Assembly (NCBI GenBank): GCA_024653205.1 | Contig: JANLFO010000013.1 | Span: 1 to 62,654 of the forward strand | DNA from: Clostridia bacterium | Lineage (GTDB): Bacteria > Bacillota > DSM-521 > Neomoorellales > SLTJ01 | DNA: 62,654 bases | Direction of reading: 5' to 3' | In this document: positions 16,077 to 24,447 of the stretch, in pieces | Layout: each line of letters opens with the position of its first letter | How positions within the stretch are numbered: position 1 is the stretch's first letter | Notes under the pieces: model-generated | The model's database searches: none | What the model saw: only the letters and a program-made list of their open reading frames with translations | Told to the model about the DNA's origin: nothing | Made by a program: the position numbers and the translations under genes

Positions 16077-16433
16077 TCACCGAAACAGCCAGGACGCCAG
16101 AGCCACGGCTACCCCGACCACGGCCACGATGGTCCCGATTATCCAGCGGGTGGTGTTGTGCAACTCCTGGTGGAGGCCATCAATTTTGGCATCTACTTCC
16201 CGGTGTAAACCGTCAATTTTGGCGTCCATTTCCTGTCGTAACCCGTCGATTTTGGCATCCAGCTTATCAATCTTGGTGTCAATCTTTTCGTTAAGCTTCT
16301 CTAGCTTGTCGTCTAGCTTGCCCAACTGCTGCATGATCATGTTAAAAGGGTCAAAGGAGGTGCGGAAGGTGAATCCCTGCTCCTCGCTGCCCGCAGCCAT
16401 TTGCTTTCTGCTTTCGTCCTCGACCACAGCCAA
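16077..16433 (-). CDS. Small coiled-coil, C-terminally membrane-anchored protein
   Basis: The 118-residue product contains a central coiled coil (about residues 40-95) built from 11-residue units (KLDAKIDGLRQ / EMDAKIDGLHR / EVDAKIDGLHQ) and a single C-terminal TM helix (IIGTIVAVVGVAVALASWLF) with a two-residue tail. TTG 16433 follows GGGAGGGGAGG closely. Similar tail-anchored hendecad proteins are common in Firmicutes and phages without a known role. Its upstream side abuts the truncated IS256 transposase, so it may have lost its original promoter. The repeat units could allow slippage changes in length. Confidence 0.75.
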   Translation of the reverse strand: MAVVEDESRKQMAAGSEEQGFTFRTSFDPFNMIMQQLGKLDDKLEKLNEKIDTKIDKLDAKIDGLRQEMDAKIDGLHREVDAKIDGLHQELHNTTRWIIGTIVAVVGVAVALASWLFR

Positions 16434-16459
16434 GCCGCCTCCCCTCCCTTGCCCATATT

Positions 16460-16747
16460 CTACCACGTTTGCGGGAATTGGGGCAATATACCTTTGGTTA
16501 ACAAACTGGCCTGAGGCACCTCCAGGACCAGCCGGCCAATGCGGGTGGTGAGCGGCTTCTCCCGGTGGCCGTTACGGTACCCTTGCCTCTGGTCCGTGCG
16601 CTCGTAAGGTCTAGCTTTGAGATGCTCGGTGACTTGCACCTCAAGGATCTGGTTCAAAACCTGCTCCACCAGCCGGGCCAGACCATCGTCCCGGGAAAAC
16701 AAGTGTTGCAGCACGTCGTCATCTACGGTAACCTGGTAATGGGCCAT
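16460..16747 (-). pseudogene. Truncated IS256-family transposase (N-terminal fragment)
   Basis: The reading frame begins at ATG 16747 with a good ribosome site (GGGAGGGATGAAGG). It matches the start of IS256 transposases (LARLVEQVLNQILEVQ, then YERTDQRQGYRNGHREK and LTTRIGRLVLEVPQ). After about 80 residues it runs into unrelated sequence (ASLLTKGILPQFPQTW) and stops. The DDE catalytic domain is missing, so it is inactive. Confidence 0.8.
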
Positions 16748-16860
16748 CCTTCATCCCTCCCGGTAGTGTTGGGTTTGACCACTTCTTCATCTACCAGAGG
16801 GCGGGTGGCCCTTCCTGCTTTTGGGCCTGCCCCTTTTTACACAGTATACCGGACACTACT
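16460..16860 (-). mobile_element. Remnant of an IS256-family insertion sequence (transposase 5' end and terminus)
   Basis: The outer end at 16860 reads, on the minus strand, AGTAGTGTCCGGTATACTGT, a typical IS256-group terminal inverted repeat, followed by the transposase start at 16747. The other end is absent; the break lies near 16490-16500. From 16861 to 17087 I see no gene or clear signal. Confidence 0.75.
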
Positions 16861-17087
16861 GAAATCGCACATTTCGCCTGTCATGGCAGGAATCGGCCAA
16901 ACAGACGAGAATATATTTTCCAAGAGATACAGATAGTTCAATGTACATATCTTATCATGGGTGGTTAGATCGGCACCACGTGGGGGGGGTAAAGACAGAA
17001 GGTCCAAGAAATCAAAAGGTGCAGTAGCTTAACGGGCGCTTCTCTTGAACAAAACAGGCGAAAAATCTCGATTGGGAGGTATTTGAC

Positions 17088-17213
17088 ATGAAAAGACTTA
17101 TGTTGCTTTTTCTTGCTTTCTGTTTTCTCGCTATCGACCACAACTATCCTTGGCTTAGCATCAGTGTTTTTGCCGGCGGAATGTCCATCATGACCTCTGG
17201 CATTCACTCTTAA
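17088..17213 (+). CDS. Possible 41-residue hydrophobic peptide
   Basis: ATG 17088 has GGGAGG 8 bases upstream and opens MKRLMLLFLAFCFLAIDH, which resembles a signal peptide or small membrane peptide, ending at TAA 17211-17213. Base composition is AT-richer than the surroundings. It may be a real small peptide or the start of a secreted protein gene cut by a frameshift. It precedes the orphan gene at 17269 by 55 bases. Confidence 0.4.
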   Translation: MKRLMLLFLAFCFLAIDHNYPWLSISVFAGGMSIMTSGIHS

Positions 17214-17268
17214 CACCAGTTCCCGAAAGCAACCGGGTTCTCCCTGTCGAAAGGGCGATTAGATAGAA

Positions 17269-18213
17269 GTGGATATTCGAAGCTTCTTGACTACAAAGTG
17301 GAAATGGTGGGTATTGGCTACGGCAGGGCTTCTTGCCGTAGCCAATACCCTTTTCTTTAAGCTGCACATTGACCGGATTGGGGTCATACCTGTGAACGGC
17401 TACTTCGCAACGTTGCCGGAGGCGGTTATACAGTCATACGGAAAGTACAACTTTGGCGGCGACGGCTTCTGGTTGCAGACGCCATCGGCTGGGGCCATAC
17501 CGTTAAGCGGAGAAACAGACGGATTCCTCTGGGGTCTGCGGGGAGAAAGAATCGCCGTCTCGATAACCCCCAAAACGGGCATTTTCTTCGTCAAACTACC
17601 TACCCGGCCCGCCGAGAGCGGGACTGGGGTGGCGCTTGACCTTCCTGTAGGCCTGCACCATTTTACACACCTAAGTGTTACTGTTCCCGAAGAAGAAACC
17701 AAGGAGTATCCAATTGGCAACATCTGGCTGGAAGTTCTGCCCCAGGAACAAACAGATAGCAAGGTGCCGCTGCATGAGTACCATGCACGTGTTTACAAGC
17801 GTATGGGCTACAACCCGGTGGTGCTAGTACGTTTTCAGAACCGCTCCCATGAGCCGGTCGTCTTTACCGGTATTCATCTGCCCCAGAACTTCCCCTACGG
17901 TATAGACTGGGAAAATTTCCGGGTTGAGAGCGGGGGCCCGGAAGGCCAAAGCCGCGAGGGAGTGGCTATGCAGCTTGATCCGCCAGAGCCTCCACTGCCG
18001 ATGACCAAAAAGGTACTGCCGACAGCAGGTTCCGACTTCCCCGAGCCTGTTGCCGTAGAACCGGGAAAGACCGTCAGCATTTGCTTTGCCCTGGCTGCCA
18101 GGACACGGGCGGCTTTCGGGGCTTTTGTAGCCATTAACCCAGTCGTACTGAGAACCGCAGATGGACGCTACATTGCCGCCTTTTCTCCTCCTCTTGCCCG
18201 TGGGTTGCCCTAA
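17269..18213 (+). CDS. Orphan single-pass membrane/exported protein
   Basis: The 314-residue protein has one N-terminal TM helix (WWVLATAGLLAVANTLFF) and a long extracytoplasmic part predicted to be mostly beta (KTGIFFVKLP, NIWLEVLPQE, PVVLVRFQNRSHEPVVFTGI, VAVEPGKTVSICFAL). The second half looks like an immunoglobulin-like or sortase-free surface module, but no family was recognised. GTG 17269 has only a weak AAGGGCG signal upstream. Moderate GC and isolation between an IS remnant and the conserved minus-strand block suggest acquisition. Confidence 0.7.
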   Translation: MDIRSFLTTKWKWWVLATAGLLAVANTLFFKLHIDRIGVIPVNGYFATLPEAVIQSYGKYNFGGDGFWLQTPSAGAIPLSGETDGFLWGLRGERIAVSITPKTGIFFVKLPTRPAESGTGVALDLPVGLHHFTHLSVTVPEEETKEYPIGNIWLEVLPQEQTDSKVPLHEYHARVYKRMGYNPVVLVRFQNRSHEPVVFTGIHLPQNFPYGIDWENFRVESGGPEGQSREGVAMQLDPPEPPLPMTKKVLPTAGSDFPEPVAVEPGKTVSICFALAARTRAAFGAFVAINPVVLRTADGRYIAAFSPPLARGLP

Positions 18214-18254
18214 GGCTACGCTATATGGGACGTTTGGCCCGTACTTCGTAGTTG

Positions 18255-18297
18255 CTAGGGGGGGCCCCCGAGCCGGTGAGCTCCCAAACGCCCCTAG
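18255..18297. terminator. Inverted repeat between convergent genes
   Basis: CTAGGGG (18255-18261) and CCCCTAG (18291-18297) face each other where the + strand orphan gene and the minus-strand rlmH converge. The right arm includes the rlmH stop codon. It could end transcription from both sides, although no T run is present. Confidence 0.4.
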
Positions 18298-18773
18298 TAG
18301 TGATACGGCTCGCGGCGGAGGATCTTGAAGGCCCGGTAGAGCTGCTCCAGCAGAATAAGGCAGCAAAGCTCGTGAGGAAAGGTGAGGCGCGAGAGCGCCA
18401 GCCGCAGGTCCGCCCGCTCCAGCACCGAAGGGGCCAGGCCCCGCGGCCCGCCGATGACGAAGGCCGCGCGGCTTGCCCCGCCCGCCGTCAGGCGCGCCAG
18501 CCACTCGGCCAGTTGCCGGGAGGTGAAGAGTTCCCCTCTTTCGTCTAGGGCCACGGTCAGGGTATCGCCGCCGATACGGCCCAGGATTTCTTCCCCTTCC
18601 CTGGCCTTTGCCGCTTCCACTTCGGCGGCCGAAGCCCCCGGAGGCAGGGAGACCTCCCGAACTTCCACTACCTCCAAGGGCACGTAGCGCCGGAGGCGGC
18701 GGGCGTAGTCCTCGATGCCGGTCCTGAGGTAGGCTTCGCGCAGCCGACCCACCACTATTACGTCCAGGCGCAA
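18294..18773 (-). CDS. rlmH: 23S rRNA (pseudouridine1915-N3)-methyltransferase RlmH
   Basis: RlmH is a SPOUT-class enzyme that methylates pseudouridine 1915 in helix 69 of 23S rRNA, using SAM on assembled 70S ribosomes. The 159-residue length is standard. FVIGGPRGLAPSV forms the SAM-binding knot, and the C-terminus LYRAFKILRREPYHY is almost invariant in the family. Start is TTG 18773 with GGAGGAGG about 10 bases upstream, located in the end of ubiX, from which it is separated by 5 bases. Confidence 0.96.
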   Translation of the reverse strand: MRLDVIVVGRLREAYLRTGIEDYARRLRRYVPLEVVEVREVSLPPGASAAEVEAAKAREGEEILGRIGGDTLTVALDERGELFTSRQLAEWLARLTAGGASRAAFVIGGPRGLAPSVLERADLRLALSRLTFPHELCCLILLEQLYRAFKILRREPYHY

Positions 18774-18778
18774 GCGGC

Positions 18779-19426
18779 CTAGGCCTCCTCCCCGCCGGCC
18801 GGTGCCTCCGTCCTGCCCGATCCCGCCCTTCTACCCACCCCCGTCTGTCTCCCTGCCGACGGCTCCGGGAGGCTGCCTTCCCAGCGGGGGAAGAGCGCGT
18901 GAGGCAGTCCGAACTGATCCAGCACCTTGCCCAGGGTGTGATCCACCAGGTCCAGCACCGTTTCCGGATGGTGGTAGAATGCCGGTACGGGGGGCAGAAT
19001 CACCGCCCCGGCCTCGGCCGCGGCCAGCATCAGCCGCAGGTGCCCCCTGTGCAGGGGCGTTTCCCGCACCAGCAACACCAGCTTGCGGCCTTCTTTGAGG
19101 CTCACGTCTGCCGCCCGCACCAGGAGATTGTCGTTGTAGGAGTTGGCAATGCCGGAGAGGGTCTTAATCGAGCAGGGGGCTACCACCATGCCGCCCGCTT
19201 GAAACGAGCCGCTGGCCGGTGCCGCCCCCACGTCCCGGGGATCGTAGACGCAGGCGGCGAGGGCGTGGACCCGTTCCGGGCCCAAACCCATCTCTTCCCG
19301 GATGGTGCGCCAGCCGTTCTCGCTGACGATCAGGTGCGTTTCCACGCCCAGCCCGGCGAGCACTTCCAGCAGCCTGACTCCGTAGACGGCACCGCTCGCT
19401 CCGGATATACCTACGATTAGCCGCAT
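18779..19426 (-). CDS. ubiX: Flavin prenyltransferase UbiX
   Basis: UbiX attaches a dimethylallyl group to FMN to make prenylated FMN, the cofactor of UbiD-type decarboxylases. The N-terminus LIVGISGASGAVYGVRLLE is the FMN-binding signature, and VAPCSIKTLSGIANSYNDNL and LVLLVRETPLHRGHLRLM follow as expected. ATG 19426 with GAGG 6 bases upstream is chosen, 25 codons inside the longest frame. The last 25 residues are a low-complexity tail. No ubiD is in the window, so the client enzyme must be elsewhere. Confidence 0.92.
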   Translation of the reverse strand: MRLIVGISGASGAVYGVRLLEVLAGLGVETHLIVSENGWRTIREEMGLGPERVHALAACVYDPRDVGAAPASGSFQAGGMVVAPCSIKTLSGIANSYNDNLLVRAADVSLKEGRKLVLLVRETPLHRGHLRLMLAAAEAGAVILPPVPAFYHHPETVLDLVDHTLGKVLDQFGLPHALFPRWEGSLPEPSAGRQTGVGRRAGSGRTEAPAGGEEA

Positions 19427-19598
19427 CTCGAGCCTCGCTTTTTCCCGCCCGGAGAATCCGGCGAGCACGCTGGTGTGTGCAGATAAAGCATAAAGGGTCA
19501 CCCGCAGGTCCCGGCAGGTGGGCCTGGACGGCGCGGCCCCACAGAAAGCTTATACCATCCGGCCGCGGTCAGGCAATAGGCAACCGGCTCCGCCCTCC

Positions 19599-21515
19599 CT
19601 ACGAGTAGTCCACCGCCATACCCCGCCCCAGGCCGAACAGGCGACAAACGGCCACGGCTAGGCGCACCGGCCAGGGCGCCAGCTGCCGCTTCAGCTCCAG
19701 CCTTTCCTCCTGCAGCTGGGCCAGCAGACGCTGCAGTTCCTGGTTGGCGACCAGCGCGCCCTGCAGGCGCTTTTCCGTTTCGGCCAGCTTCTGCTTCAGG
19801 GCCGCCTGTTCCGCCTGCGTGCGGCTGAGGTTCTTGTTGAAGGAGCCCTGGAGCTGCAGCACCCGATTCTCCAGCTGTTCCACCCGGCCTTCCAAGGCCT
19901 CCTTCTCCGCCTGCAGCCGGTTGATCTCCTCCTCGGCCTGGGCCAACTGCCCCCGCATTTGCTCCCGGCGCCGCATGACTCTCTCCATTTCCGCCCGGAT
20001 TTCCGCTTTTTCCTGTTCCAACTCCTGACAGCGGGCCTGTGCTTCTTCCAGTTCCGCCTCCAGTTCCTCCGCCCGCCGCCGCCAGGTCTCCAGTTCCGCC
20101 TCCAGGTCCCGCTTTACCACCGCCAGCGCCCGGGCCTGCTCCCGGCTGGCCGCCACCTCCCGGCGCTGCTGTTCCAGCTCTTCCCGGGCCTGACGCACCT
20201 GGTCGTTCAACCGGTCGTAGGCCTGCTTCATGGTTTGGTTGAAGTACCAGGTACCGGGAGAAATCTCGTCGAAGAAGGGAAACGCCGCCAGAGTGGCCAC
20301 AACCTTGCCCGCGGCCTCCGGCCGGAGCACCTCTACCAGGCGTAGCAGCGTGTCCTCGGCCAGGCCCTCGGAGAACAGGGTAAGGATTTCCTCCAGCAGC
20401 CTTTCCAACGGCCAGGTGGCCAGATCTTCCTGCTCCCTCAGGGCGGCCACCTGTTCGGCCCTCTTGGCCTCGGCGTATACTTCCGGCTCACGCTCTCCGG
20501 TGGACCGGAGCTGGAACCGGGGCTCGTCTCCCTCGGTGACCCTTCTCAGCTCCAGTTTGCTTCCCGGTACCAGCTCCTGGCTTTCAAACCAGGAGCCCAG
20601 CCCCATCAAGACCTGGGCCTCCCGAAAATACCACACCGGGAGAGGGCCCGAGGGCGTGGCCAGCTTCAGAAAGGCCACCCCGGGCAGGTGGGCGAACATG
20701 CGCTCCAGGCGCTTTACCACCCGGAGGATGCCCAACCGGAGGTCACGGGAAGAGAGAATATAGCGCCGGAGATTGGGGTCGGTGTCCTGGAACGTGAGCA
20801 TGAGCTCCGCCCCCTGAAGGGCGCTGCTTTCCCCTTCCCACAGGAAGTCCAGCGGATCCTCCTCGCCGGGAAAATCCGGCCGGGGCACGCGCGAGCGCAG
20901 CCACCACAGGTTTCCCCCGACCCATGTGAACCTCTGGTCCTCCTCCAGGCATTGCAAGAGGTTGGTCTCCCGCCATCCCACGCCCAGGACCTCGGCGCTG
21001 ATCTGTTCCAGGGTAGGGGGTTCGGCGGCCGCCTCCATGAGCTTGATTATGTGCTCCAGCTCTTTGGACTCGACCGCCCTGACCACCTCCCACGGCACCA
21101 GGAGCCAGCGCCCTCCCTTCAGGCGCAGAAAGCGACCGTCCCGGACCAGCTGCCGCTCCTCCCGGATTTCCTCGCGCCGCTGGCGGGCCAGGTGCTCGTT
21201 CAGTTCACCCAGGCGCAGGGGACGCCCCTCCTTCTTCAGCACCTGGTAGGCGGCGTCGTTCTCTCGCCGGCCCTCGAGGTTCAGCGACCATAGGCCGCCC
21301 TCTACTTCCCGGAAGGCCGGATTCTTCTGCAGGCAGCGCCGCACGTCCTTCTCCAGCCGCGCCGGAGTGGAACGCAGGCCGAGGTGCTGACGGGCGGCCG
21401 GCAGCAACTCGGTTACGCTGCGAGGCTCACACTGAAACAAAAGCTGCTTGAGTACATCGGTAAGAGAGTCCAAACGCCCGGTGACTCGCGGTAGGCCTGA
21501 AGCCGCCTTCTTCAA
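19599..21515 (-). CDS. Large winged-helix (HARE-HTH-like) and coiled-coil protein of unknown function
   Basis: The 638-residue protein starts at TTG 21515. The N-terminal third looks like consecutive winged-helix units, each ending in a similar wing: FREVEGGLWSL (about residue 70), FLRLKGGRWLL (about 130) and FTWVGGNLWWL (about 200). These resemble the HARE-HTH fold of RNA polymerase delta. A middle region without a known motif (about 210-440) is followed by a long charged coiled coil (about 440-605) and a hydrophobic C-terminal stretch (PWPVRLAVAVCRLFGLG). It stands alone between ubiX and an unusual non-coding region. It could bridge DNA or RNA polymerase to a membrane; that is speculation. 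Confidence 0.8.
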   Translation of the reverse strand: MKKAASGLPRVTGRLDSLTDVLKQLLFQCEPRSVTELLPAARQHLGLRSTPARLEKDVRRCLQKNPAFREVEGGLWSLNLEGRRENDAAYQVLKKEGRPLRLGELNEHLARQRREEIREERQLVRDGRFLRLKGGRWLLVPWEVVRAVESKELEHIIKLMEAAAEPPTLEQISAEVLGVGWRETNLLQCLEEDQRFTWVGGNLWWLRSRVPRPDFPGEEDPLDFLWEGESSALQGAELMLTFQDTDPNLRRYILSSRDLRLGILRVVKRLERMFAHLPGVAFLKLATPSGPLPVWYFREAQVLMGLGSWFESQELVPGSKLELRRVTEGDEPRFQLRSTGEREPEVYAEAKRAEQVAALREQEDLATWPLERLLEEILTLFSEGLAEDTLLRLVEVLRPEAAGKVVATLAAFPFFDEISPGTWYFNQTMKQAYDRLNDQVRQAREELEQQRREVAASREQARALAVVKRDLEAELETWRRRAEELEAELEEAQARCQELEQEKAEIRAEMERVMRRREQMRGQLAQAEEEINRLQAEKEALEGRVEQLENRVLQLQGSFNKNLSRTQAEQAALKQKLAETEKRLQGALVANQELQRLLAQLQEERLELKRQLAPWPVRLAVAVCRLFGLGRGMAVDYS

Positions 21516-21852
21516 GTAAGCTCACCGTCCTAATATTGGTTGACCTAGAAAATATTGGCTGCACAATAGATTAGACACCGTCTGTTAGAATCCTGCTAGA
21601 AACCTGCTAGAAAGGAACGAGTTTTTCATCAACTGCCTTGCGCGGGAACGGGTGGGCGGGACCGGTGTTCTCAGAGGACGGGCACCTGTCATCTGGGAGC
21701 TGAGACTCCCCGGCCGGCAAGGCGGCCGGGGCGTGGCAGGACCGGCGCGGGGACGAAATGAGAGCCTGCCGGTGGGTATTGGCCTGGAAGCGCCGAACGG
21801 CGACCGCGGCGGCGCCGGAAACCGGGGGTAACTCGGGCCGGGACGCGCAGGG
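21516..21852 (-). other. 337-base gap with three tandem 11-base repeats and GC-rich hairpin
   Basis: Three consecutive 11-base units (21584-21594, 21595-21605, 21606-21616; consensus GCTAGAAACCT) lie about 70-100 bases upstream of the winged-helix gene and look like a multi-site operator. Nearby AATATTGG occurs twice (21532-21556). Further up, CCCCGGCC (21705-21712) and GGCCGGGG (21726-21733 region) form a strong hairpin that may end the DUF2007 transcript. No gene or known riboswitch was recognised. Confidence 0.5.
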
Positions 21853-22104
21853 CTATTCGCCGGCAGGGGAATCTAGGTCGGGCAGGTCGGACAGGGCGGC
21901 CTTCAGGAGGGCCCGGGCGGCCTCGTAGCGCTCCTCCGGCACCAGAAGCTCCACCTCGGCCAGGGCGCCGGTCGAAAACCCGTACACCGTCCCTGCGGCC
22001 TCCGCCCGGACGATTACCGGGATATCCTCCGACTTAAGCCACCCGGATACCAGTTCCGCCTCCAGGCGGTTGGCCGCCCGGTACACCACCCGCCATTCGC
22101 CCAT
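21853..22104 (-). CDS. DUF2007-family putative signal-transducing protein
   Basis: This small 83-residue alpha/beta protein matches DUF2007: WRVVYRAANRLEAELVSGWL, an exposed VIVRAEAAGTVYG segment and EVELLVPEERYEAARALL. Members are ACT/PII-like in fold and their role is unknown. Its ATG overlaps the rluD stop by one base, so the two are translated together. It is the last gene of the thiD-lspA-rluD block. Confidence 0.85.
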   Translation of the reverse strand: MGEWRVVYRAANRLEAELVSGWLKSEDIPVIVRAEAAGTVYGFSTGALAEVELLVPEERYEAARALLKAALSDLPDLDSPAGE

Positions 22105-23066
22105 CAGGCTTCCTCCTTTCGCCGGGAGACCGCCTCTCGTGGCGGGTCCTGCCGCCGGAGGTGCCGTAGCACCTCTTCGAAGGCGGGAGGCAGGGGGGCG
22201 GTAAACTCCAGGCGTTCGCCGTTCCGTGGATGGCGGAACGCCAGCCGGCAGGCATGGAGTAGCTGCCCCGGTACGGGAAGGGGCGGGCGCCGTCGCCCGT
22301 AGAGGGGATCCCCCACCACCGGATGGCCCAGGGAGGCCAGGTGTACCCGTATCTGGTGGGTGCGGCCGGTTTCCAAACTGACCTCCAGGAGGGCGTAATC
22401 GGGAAAGTATTCCCGAACCCGGTAGTGGGTTACCGCTTCCTTACCTCCTTCGGTTCGTACGGCCATCTTCTTCCGGTCCCTCTGGTGCCGTCCGACAGGG
22501 GCACGCACCGTGCCGGTCAGCGGCGGCCGGCCGTGCACCAGGGCGAGGTAGACCCGGCGCAGCGTGCGCTCCTGGAGCTGCCGGGCCAGTTCCAGGTGGG
22601 TGAAGTCGTTCTTGGCCACCACCATCAGGCCGGAGGTATCCTTGTCCAGCCGGTGCACCACCCCCGGCCGCAGGGAGCCGCCGATGCCGCTGAGATCCGG
22701 GCAACGCCTGAGCAGGGCATTGACCAGGGTCCCACGAGGGTGACCCGGGGCCGGGTGGACAACCAGCCCCTGGGGTTTATTGATCACCAGCAGATCGGAG
22801 TCTTCGTAGACGACCTCCAGAGGGATGTCCTCGGGTACCAGGACGGAGGGCTCCGGCGGCTCCAAGTGTACGGAGACCCGATCCTTGGGCCGCAGCCGAT
22901 ATCCGGCCTTGACCCTCACCCCGTTGACCGTGACCCGCCCGGCGGCAACGGCCTTCTGCGCCTGAGCGCGGGAGGGGAAAAGGCCCTGCTCGAACAGAAA
23001 CACGTCCAGGCGCCGGCCCCGTACTTCCGGCCCGGCCGTCACTTCTTTCTCACTTCTGCCCTCCAC
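22104..23066 (-). CDS. rluD: 23S rRNA pseudouridine synthase, RluD family
   Basis: The enzyme isomerises uridines to pseudouridine in 23S rRNA (helix 69 positions for RluD itself). An S4 RNA-binding domain (residues about 15-75, SRAQAQKAVAAGRVTVNG) precedes the catalytic domain with the Asp-containing motif HRLDKDTSGLMVVAKN and the RTHQIRVHLASLGHPVVGDPLYG block. Length 320 is normal. GTG 23066 lies behind GGAGGGGG. The start overlaps lspA by 17 bases, the classic Firmicute lspA-rluD pairing. Close paralogues RluA/RluC cannot be fully excluded. Confidence 0.93.
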   Translation of the reverse strand: MEGRSEKEVTAGPEVRGRRLDVFLFEQGLFPSRAQAQKAVAAGRVTVNGVRVKAGYRLRPKDRVSVHLEPPEPSVLVPEDIPLEVVYEDSDLLVINKPQGLVVHPAPGHPRGTLVNALLRRCPDLSGIGGSLRPGVVHRLDKDTSGLMVVAKNDFTHLELARQLQERTLRRVYLALVHGRPPLTGTVRAPVGRHQRDRKKMAVRTEGGKEAVTHYRVREYFPDYALLEVSLETGRTHQIRVHLASLGHPVVGDPLYGRRRPPLPVPGQLLHACRLAFRHPRNGERLEFTAPLPPAFEEVLRHLRRQDPPREAVSRRKEEA

Positions 23067-23511
23067 AGTCTGCCCCCTCCTGCCGTGCCTGCCGCAACGT
23101 CTCCCAGGCCATCAGACCAATCCCCGCCACCAGGGCTATGTCCGCCACGTTAAACACCGGCCAGACGCGCAGGTCCAAGAAGTCCACCACATAGCCCAGG
23201 CGCACCCGGTCCACCAGGTTGCCCGCCGCGCCTCCCCAGGCCAAGGCCAGGGCCCAGCCCAGCAGCCGGCTCCGGTGACGTACCACCTGCACGTAGGCCA
23301 GGCCGATCCCGGTAAGTACCGCCAGGCCCACCAGCACGAAAAAGCCGGTTTGATAATTGAGAATTCCGAAGGCGCCGCCGTAGTTGTGCACCCGGGTAAG
23401 GTACAGGATGCCGGGCAACAGGGGTATCGCCTGCCCCTCGGTCAGCCGGAGACTGACCAGCGCCTTGGTTATCTGATCCAGGGCCAGTACCGCCAGGGCA
23501 ATCCAGGGCAA
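23050..23511 (-). CDS. lspA: Lipoprotein signal peptidase (signal peptidase II)
   Basis: LspA is the aspartic membrane protease that removes signal peptides from diacylglyceryl-prolipoproteins. Its 153 residues and four TM helices are typical. Conserved catalytic segments are GNLVDRVRLGYVVDFLD and FNVADIAL. The TTG 23511 start directly follows the thiD stop and uses GGGAGAGG within thiD. It would process lipoproteins such as the binding protein at 63. Confidence 0.95.
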   Translation of the reverse strand: MPWIALAVLALDQITKALVSLRLTEGQAIPLLPGILYLTRVHNYGGAFGILNYQTGFFVLVGLAVLTGIGLAYVQVVRHRSRLLGWALALAWGGAAGNLVDRVRLGYVVDFLDLRVWPVFNVADIALVAGIGLMAWETLRQARQEGADCGGQK

Positions 23512-24318
23512 CTACCTCTCCCCCCCGACGCCGGCCGGCGCCGCCAGTGGATTGACCGGTCCGCAACCCCGGCCGAGCGCCAGGCCCCCGGCTATGGCCC
23601 GGGTGACCAATTCTTTGGCCCGTTCTGCTGCCTTTGGCACCTCCAGCCCCAGGGCCAGGTAGGCGGCCAGGGCGGCGGAGAGGGTGCAGCCCGTGCCGTG
23701 GGTATTCCGGCCATCCAGCCGGGGTCCGGCAAACGGGGTGAATTCCCTGCCGTCGTACAGCCAGTCGGTGGAACCGGTACCGGTCAGGTGACCGCCCTTG
23801 GCCAGAACGTACTGCACACCGCTTTGTTCCCAAAGCAAGGCGGCCGCCGCCCGCAGATCCTCCTCGCCGCCGATCTGGCTTCCGGTCAGGACCGCCAGTT
23901 CCGGCACGTTGGGGGTGACCACTCTGGCCAGGGGCAGCAGCCGCTCTTTGAGACGGGTAATCGCCTCCGGCTCCAGAAGGGGTGCCCCGCTCTTGGCCAC
24001 CATTACCGGGTCCACCACCAGGTTCGGTACCCGGGCTTCCCGCAGAACCTCGGCCACGGCCTCCACGATTTCTTTCCCACCCAGCATGCCGGTCTTTGCG
24101 GCATCGGTGCCGATGTCCTCCAGCACCGCCTCCACCTGGGCCCTGACCATTTCCGGGGGAAGATAGTGCACGGCCCGCACTCCGCAGGTATTCTGGGCCG
24201 TAACCGCCGTAAGGGCCACGGTGCCGTAGACGCCCAAGGCGGCAAACGTCTTGAGATCGGCCTCAATACCCGCCCCTCCGCCGGAATCCGAGCCGGCAAC
24301 GGTTAAAACCCTCTTCAC
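23512..24318 (-). CDS. thiD: Hydroxymethylpyrimidine/phosphomethylpyrimidine kinase ThiD
   Basis: ThiD phosphorylates HMP and HMP-P for thiamine synthesis. The N-terminus RVLTVAGSDSGGGAGIEADL is the signature, with DPVMVAKSGAPLL and the anion-hole motif GTGCTLSAALAAYLALG toward the end. GTG 24318 with GGGGAGAAG upstream is chosen; the longest frame extends 24 codons further without signals. No other thiamine genes are near, and no TPP riboswitch was seen upstream. Placement directly before lspA is unusual and means lspA depends on its transcript. Confidence 0.93.
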   Translation of the reverse strand: MKRVLTVAGSDSGGGAGIEADLKTFAALGVYGTVALTAVTAQNTCGVRAVHYLPPEMVRAQVEAVLEDIGTDAAKTGMLGGKEIVEAVAEVLREARVPNLVVDPVMVAKSGAPLLEPEAITRLKERLLPLARVVTPNVPELAVLTGSQIGGEEDLRAAAALLWEQSGVQYVLAKGGHLTGTGSTDWLYDGREFTPFAGPRLDGRNTHGTGCTLSAALAAYLALGLEVPKAAERAKELVTRAIAGGLALGRGCGPVNPLAAPAGVGGER

Positions 24319-24447
24319 CGTGGCTTCTCCCCTCTCGGACGATCGCCCCGTTCGCTTCGGCTCGGGGAAGCTACCAAACCAAGGAAACACCGATCCGCTC
24401 CGCCGGGGACGCCGCAGCCGTACCCCGGCGCCGCCCTTGTCCTGCGT

